Shown here piece by piece: positions 60,057-64,000 of a stretch of DNA of 64,000 bases. How positions within the stretch are numbered: the first letter of the stretch is position 1; each line of letters starts with the position of its first letter. Source of the stretch: Rhizobium sp. Root482 (lineage in GTDB: Bacteria > Pseudomonadota > Alphaproteobacteria > Rhizobiales > Rhizobiaceae); assembly GCF_001426565.1 (NCBI RefSeq), contig NZ_LMFA01000005.1:79718-143717 (forward strand), given 5' to 3'. The notes below the pieces were generated by a model that had not been told where the DNA came from, searched no databases, and saw only the letters and a program-made list of their open reading frames with translations. Both the position numbers and the translations under genes were made by a program.

Positions 60057-62003
60057 ATGCGTCTTGGAGAATATCCGGACAATTCCGGGATGGCTACTGC
60101 AAATGGCGCAGAGGCCAGGCGGCCGCATGTCACGGCGGAGCACTTCGCACCCGCGCTCAAAAGGGAAGGCCGCCTCCTTCTGCAGCTCGGCATCGGCAAG
60201 CCGGCGATCGCCCGGGCCATGCTGCAAGCCGAAGATCACGGCACCACCGTCGAAGAGGAGCTTCTCGCCTCCCGCGAGATCGACGAGGCCATCTATTTCG
60301 AAGCGCTGGCCGAAAAGCTCGGCCTCGATTTCATGCCGTGGATCGACCCAGCACGGGTCCAGGACGTCGTCGGCCTCGATACGCAGCTCGCCCAGCCGGA
60401 AGTACTGCGCGTGCACCACGCGACACGGCCGCCGGTTACCGTCATTGTTCCCTCGATCGCGCAGCTCGATGCGGTAGCAGCCCTGCTTGCGCGCAGGCCG
60501 TCGCTGCGGAATACGCTCGCGGTCTCGACACCGACTGCGGTGCGGGCTGCCGCCTGGAAGGCGGGCAGCTTGCGCCGGGTCTCGGCGACCACGCGGGCGC
60601 TCTTCGAGGCAGCGCCGCTTCACAGCGCCCGCATCACCTTCTGGGGCAAGCAGGGATTTTACACCGGCATTTTCGTCTGCGCGCTGATGGTTGCTGCCCT
60701 CATGCTGCCCTTCATCAGCCTGCTTCTGCTGCATATCGTGCTCACCTTGTTTTATCTCGCCAATTTCGCTGTGCGTCTCCATGCCTGCGGTTGCGTCTTC
60801 ATGCAGGGAAAAACCGGCACACAGGCACAGACCCCGGCTCAATCTCAGGCAGAGCCCCAAAGGCCGGCGGAGCCGCCGCCGGTCTATACGGTGCTGGTTG
60901 CGCTTTATCGGGAAAGGAGCGTCGCGGCCCAGCTCCTCGCCGCCCTCGACCGGCTCGACTGGCCACGGTCTCGCCTCGACATCAAGCTCATCTGCGAGGA
61001 GGACGACGAGGAGACGATCGCCGCCTTGAGGGATGTGCCGCTCGGCCCTGAATACGAGATCGTGCTGGTGCCGGTGCATCTGCCGCGCACCAAGCCGAAG
61101 GCGCTGAGCTATGCGCTGCCCGGTGTGCGCGGCCAATTCGTGACCGTCTATGACGCCGAGGACCGGCCGCATCCCGGCCAATTGCGCGAAGCCCATGCCG
61201 CCTTCCTGGCCGCGCCCGCCAATGTCATCTGCCTGCAGGCGCCGCTGATCATCACCAATGCGCGCCGGTCCTGGCTGAGCGCGCTGTTTGCACTCGAATA
61301 TGCCGGGCTGTTTCGCGGACTGCTGCCGATGCTTTCGCTCACCGGCATGCCGCTGCCGCTCGGCGGCACGTCAAACCATTTCCGCACCGCCGAACTGAGG
61401 GAGATCGGCGGCTGGGACCCCTATAACATGACCGAGGACGCCGATCTCGGCATGCGGCTCCATCGCCTCGGCTACCGTTCGCGCGTCATCTACAAACCGA
61501 CCTTCGAGGAGGCGCCATCGACGCTTTCGATCTGGCTTGGACAGCGCACCCGCTGGTTCAAGGGCTGGCTGCAGACCTGGCTGGTGCTGATGCGCCGACC
61601 GGGCCGGCTTGGGCGCGAAATGGGCTGGCCGGCCTTTGCCGTCTTCCAGGTGCTCATTGCCGGCATGCTTCTTTCGGCGCTCTCCCATCCGGTCATCATC
61701 GGCTTTCTCGTCTATCTGGCCTGGGTCATGATCGCCGGAGGCACGCATGTGGAGGGATGGCTGGCCTTCTGGCTGTTCGTCGGCGACACCCTCAATATAT
61801 TCGGGAGCTATGCGGTCTTTGTCGCGCTTGGCTTCAGCCGGATGGGACGCGGCGAAAAAGCAGCCGTCGGATGGCGCTGGATCCTGGTGCCCGGCTATTG
61901 GCTGATCATGTCGCTCGCCGCCTGGCGAGCGCTTCTCGAACTGAGAACCGATCCCTTTTCATGGAACAAGACGCCGCACATGCCCGTGGAGGATGCGGAA
62001 TGA
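60057..62003 (+). CDS. Membrane glycosyltransferase with GspE-like N-terminal domain
   Basis: A 648-residue processive-type family 2 glycosyltransferase. The N-terminal ~150 residues resemble the GspE/MshE N-terminal domain (FEALAEKLGLDFMPW). Two membrane helices follow (residues ~200-245), then a GT-A domain with VYDAEDRP, MTEDADLG, and the Q-x-x-R-W motif QRTRWFKGW, then three or four C-terminal helices. This is the layout of cellulose or curdlan-type synthases extended by a type II secretion-like domain that may bind a cyclic-dinucleotide. The start at 60057 has GGGG six bases upstream; 60003 and 60090 are alternatives. Confidence 0.9.
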   Translation: MRLGEYPDNSGMATANGAEARRPHVTAEHFAPALKREGRLLLQLGIGKPAIARAMLQAEDHGTTVEEELLASREIDEAIYFEALAEKLGLDFMPWIDPARVQDVVGLDTQLAQPEVLRVHHATRPPVTVIVPSIAQLDAVAALLARRPSLRNTLAVSTPTAVRAAAWKAGSLRRVSATTRALFEAAPLHSARITFWGKQGFYTGIFVCALMVAALMLPFISLLLLHIVLTLFYLANFAVRLHACGCVFMQGKTGTQAQTPAQSQAEPQRPAEPPPVYTVLVALYRERSVAAQLLAALDRLDWPRSRLDIKLICEEDDEETIAALRDVPLGPEYEIVLVPVHLPRTKPKALSYALPGVRGQFVTVYDAEDRPHPGQLREAHAAFLAAPANVICLQAPLIITNARRSWLSALFALEYAGLFRGLLPMLSLTGMPLPLGGTSNHFRTAELREIGGWDPYNMTEDADLGMRLHRLGYRSRVIYKPTFEEAPSTLSIWLGQRTRWFKGWLQTWLVLMRRPGRLGREMGWPAFAVFQVLIAGMLLSALSHPVIIGFLVYLAWVMIAGGTHVEGWLAFWLFVGDTLNIFGSYAVFVALGFSRMGRGEKAAVGWRWILVPGYWLIMSLAAWRALLELRTDPFSWNKTPHMPVEDAE

Positions 62004-62234
62004 GACGTCACCCTTAAATCTACCGAATGGAGTGTTTCCAGCGCAAAGACATACTGGGCACTTCGAAAATTGCCCATCGTCACACTGCCCCTCCCGGCCC
62101 ACGAATATTATCTTATTAACGCGACTCAATACCCCAAAAAAGACACACTTCTCTTGGAATTTCAATAAGCGGTTGACGTATAGTTTAATGTAGTAGATTA
62201 ATACATACCCAACAAGAAAGATGGGGAAATTGAT

Positions 62235-62444
62235 ATGTGGATCAAGCTTACTCTTAAAACTGGCACAGAGACGTCCATAGATTTTTCTAAAGTCTTGTAT
62301 ATCAGTCGCCACTCGGAGGGAACGCAGATATTCTTTGAACAGTTGTATACAGATGGGAAATCGACAACACGATTTAAGTCTATAGTCGTAAAGCAAGATA
62401 TATCGAAAATAGATAGAATGCTTAAACCGAAATTCATCTCCTGA
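62235..62444 (+). CDS. Hypothetical small protein in the AT-rich segment
   Basis: A 69-residue acidic/basic mixed protein (MWIKLTLKTGTETSIDFSKV and on), with GGGG ten bases before the ATG. It looks like a compact beta-rich protein. Codon use is clearly richer in A and T than in the genes to its left, which fits recent acquisition. No family is recognised; a reverse-strand frame over the same bases has a less natural composition. It may be an accessory or phage-derived gene. Confidence 0.55.
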   Translation: MWIKLTLKTGTETSIDFSKVLYISRHSEGTQIFFEQLYTDGKSTTRFKSIVVKQDISKIDRMLKPKFIS

Positions 62445-62693
62445 AGGCTATCAAGGCAGGCCTTTAAATGGTGAGGCGGGGCACCTTACGTAGCAGTATA
62501 ATGCATTCCAGATCACGCTCGTGCCTCCTCTGTGCGTAAATAGCCCACAAACGTCTCAGGCGATGAGAGGAACATTGGCACTTTTTCGGCATGAGGCGCA
62601 CCAGTGACCTTGATCGTCGCTCATCTCCTTTAGCGACGGTCAAAGTTGTGATATCGGATCGTCGCGCTGCCTCACTAGGAGATGGAAAACGAG

Positions 62694-63401
62694 ATGCCGA
62701 CTTGGCTAAGAAATCGCGGCCTGGATATCAAAGAGCCTAACCAATTACATTATGAAGCACCGGCCTCAATCCTTGCTCCTTTGGTAGTCAAAAGTGATTT
62801 GCGGCTCGGCGCCTATAGCTACCTGCGTGGAGGCCTCATACAGCGAATCGAAAGCATCGGGCGGTATTGCTCCATTGCTCAGAATTTCAGCGTTGGCTTG
62901 CCACCGCATCCCCTTACATGGCTTTCAACAAGCCCCTTCCAATACAGCTACGCGAAATTCAACTTTTATCCTCCGTTTACTGCAACGCCCGTGCGAAAGC
63001 GTAACAAGGAAAATGACCCAGGCTATAGACGCCAGCCCGTTGTAATAGGAAATGATGTGTGGATCGGCGCCAACGCCACTATCTCAGAAGGCGTTACGAT
63101 TGGCGACGGTGCGGTGATTGCTACGGGCGCCGTGGTAACAAAGGACGTTCCGCCCTACGCAATCGTGGGAGGCGTCCCCGCCCAGGTCATTCGATATCGA
63201 TTCGAAGAGAAATTAATTGAACGCCTATTGAAGACCGAATGGTGGCAATATGATGCAGCGAACCTCGCAGACATTACTTTTGAGGATCCGGATAGGGCTC
63301 TTGACGACATTGAAATACGAGTGGAGGCTGGTTTGAAACCCCGACCTATCAAGTACCTGCTGTATCGCAATAAAAACACAATCAAGCCTGACGGAGAGTG
63401 A
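62694..63401 (+). CDS. CatB-type (left-handed beta-helix) O-acetyltransferase
   Basis: A 235-residue hexapeptide-repeat acetyltransferase. Repeats such as [20 protein letters not shown] and [20 protein letters not shown], and the tail [11 protein letters not shown], are the hallmark of the CatB/xenobiotic and sugar O-acetyltransferase group. It probably acetylates a polysaccharide. ATG at 62694 is preferred because the AGGAG site touches the 62682 ATG. Its low GC fits the segment around it. Next to the disrupted transferase at 63438, it suggests a capsule or O-antigen cluster. Confidence 0.9.
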   Translation: MPTWLRNRGLDIKEPNQLHYEAPASILAPLVVKSDLRLGAYSYLRGGLIQRIESIGRYCSIAQNFSVGLPPHPLTWLSTSPFQYSYAKFNFYPPFTATPVRKRNKENDPGYRRQPVVIGNDVWIGANATISEGVTIGDGAVIATGAVVTKDVPPYAIVGGVPAQVIRYRFEEKLIERLLKTEWWQYDAANLADITFEDPDRALDDIEIRVEAGLKPRPIKYLLYRNKNTIKPDGE

Positions 63402-63437
63402 TCACCACCATTTCTATGTTTGATACTGGAGCAGTTA

Positions 63438-63923
63438 ATGCGCATTGGTTTTCTTGTCTGGAACACATTTCAGGTCGGGCATTTTGCTGAAATTATGCGT
63501 CAATTCGACGAACCAGATGTGATATTCATTAATCGCGACGTTTCCGGCCTTAAGAATTTTGATCCTCAGTGGTTGACGCGCTATGGGGCCTATTCTCGGT
63601 TTATCCGCGAGACCGACCTTGCCTCCCTCGATGGCGAATATGATGCTATCCTAGCGCAATTCACACCTCCATTGTCGAAGCGATGGAAAAAGACAAAACT
63701 GGTAATGTGCCAATATTCCATGGCGAAACCGAAAACCGCCTATAATGCACGCTGGTTGGCGTCAGACCTCGGTCTGGTCTATGGCGGCTTTTCCGATAAT
63801 ATTATCGGAAAGATGTGCCCGACGGTTCTTTGTGGAAACGCACGGTTTGATCCGTTGTTTGAGAAGCGCCTCGACAGCGAGTTCCTAGGTCCTGTTGACA
63901 AAGTGGGTTTGCAAATCACCTGA
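63438..63923 (+). pseudogene. TagF/CDP-glycerol glycerophosphotransferase-like gene truncated by an IS
   Basis: The frame from MRIGFLVWNTFQVGHFAEIM to about GNARFDPLFEKRLDSEFLG resembles the N-terminal half of wall teichoic acid or capsule glycerophosphotransferases; GNARFDP is the family block that normally precedes the catalytic part. The frame then runs into IS sequence (DKVGLQIT, stop at 63921) and lacks the catalytic C-terminus, so at about 160 residues it is less than half of a typical enzyme. Insertion is at about 63905. The protein is almost certainly nonfunctional. Confidence 0.72.
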
Positions 63924-64000
63924 AGCATGATTCAACGCTGTCTTTTAGGAGGCTGCTTTGGCTCGTGGTGATCTTTCGGATGTCGAATGGCGGATTATTG
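63902..64000 (+). mobile_element. Left end of an IS5-family insertion sequence (cut by the window edge)
   Basis: At 63902-63950 the sequence leaves the transferase homology and leads to a strong AGGAG ribosome site at 63947. The transposase begins TTG GCT CGT GGT GAT at 63958, reading MARGDLSDVEWRII, which is the usual opening of IS5-family transposases in rhizobia. The left terminal inverted repeat is likely to begin near 63905 (GGGTTTGCAAATCACC), but the right end and any target duplication lie outside the window, so borders are not confirmed. Confidence 0.8.
63958..64000 (+). CDS. IS5-family transposase, N-terminal fragment
   Basis: The first 14 residues of the transposase, MARGDLSDVEWRII, with a TTG start and an AGGAG-type ribosome site seven bases upstream. 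This opening is the one I recall for rhizobial IS5 members. The rest, including the DDE catalytic residues, lies past the window edge. It may need a programmed frameshift to make the full enzyme, which is common in this family but not visible here. Confidence 0.72.
   Translation, partial: MARGDLSDVEWRII

Noticed and set aside
62198..62437. 79-codon minus-strand frame overlapping the 69-residue small protein
   Set aside because: The plus-strand frame has a more natural composition and a fitting ribosome site. I cannot exclude the reverse frame, but prefer the plus one.
1..64000. CRISPR arrays, rRNA and tRNA genes
   Set aside because: No spaced direct repeats, rRNA core sequences or tRNA cloverleafs with TTC-A-type arms were seen when reading the window, although a tRNA search program was not run.

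Overview
The window looks like a chromosomal segment of an alphaproteobacterium of the Rhizobiaceae type (Rhizobium, Agrobacterium, Ensifer or Shinella-like). The reasons are the high-GC coding, the long PodJ polarity protein with Sel1 repeats, RIME-like palindromic repeats, the MntR/MntH pair, an OhrR-like MarR regulator, and many short genes known mainly from this family (DUF6460, TIGR02186, a DUF952-pyrD pair). No rRNA, tRNA or CRISPR array was found. The last 2 kb is visibly richer in A+T and ends inside an insertion sequence, so it is probably a separately acquired segment.

Layout. 1-3.0 kb: a cyanide-insensitive-type cytochrome bd oxidase operon (cydA, cydB and a 38-residue DUF2474 peptide). 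3.2-16.4 kb: a surface polysaccharide locus. Its plus-strand arm holds a glycosyltransferase-like protein, a perosamine-synthase-like aminotransferase, a CmcI-family enzyme and a GNAT acetyltransferase. Its minus-strand arms hold galE, then rfbF-rfbG-rfbC-C-methyltransferase, and then glycosyltransferase-PhyH dioxygenase-methyltransferase-WbqC, with a small chorismate mutase gene between them. Together these predict a 4-amino-4,6-dideoxyhexose and a CDP-linked, possibly C-methylated, 6-deoxyhexose. 16.5-24 kb: an aminotransferase, mscL, a solute-symporter/histidine-kinase hybrid with a NarL-type regulator and a 54-residue membrane peptide between them, then DUF952-pyrD. 25-35 kb: a MATE pump, a CAP-domain lipoprotein, a TPR-methyltransferase, a YitT protein, an Rrf2 regulator with an AhpD-like partner, a DUF922 protease, the Lhr-like helicase/PdeM repair pair, and a parDE locus whose toxin gene carries two frameshifts.

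35-47.4 kb: a free-standing Lrp/AsnC sensor domain, TIGR02186-TauE, podJ, and a three-gene fatty-acid beta-oxidation set (acyl-CoA dehydrogenase, thiolase, FadB). The set is preceded by a perfect 13-bp palindrome and closed by a clear intrinsic terminator. 47.4-49.6 kb: two alpha/beta hydrolases divergent from an OhrR-like regulator across a 14-bp inverted repeat. 50-60 kb: a structured gene-poor stretch, a Tim44-domain protein, mntH/mntR with a palindromic operator candidate, an EamA transporter, chaA, an S24 self-cleaving-type repressor, a secreted SNase-like protein, a TerB protein and a sterol-desaturase-like enzyme. 60-64 kb: a periplasmic binding protein, an unusual glycosyltransferase with a GspE-like N-terminal domain, a CatB-type acetyltransferase, and a polysaccharide gene truncated by an IS element at the right edge.

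Most genes are ordinary housekeeping or accessory genes. The least explained pieces are the sugar locus, the small peptide inside the sensor-kinase locus, the structured stretch near 50 kb, and the disrupted cluster at the right end. Functions are assigned from remembered family motifs; no database search was run.
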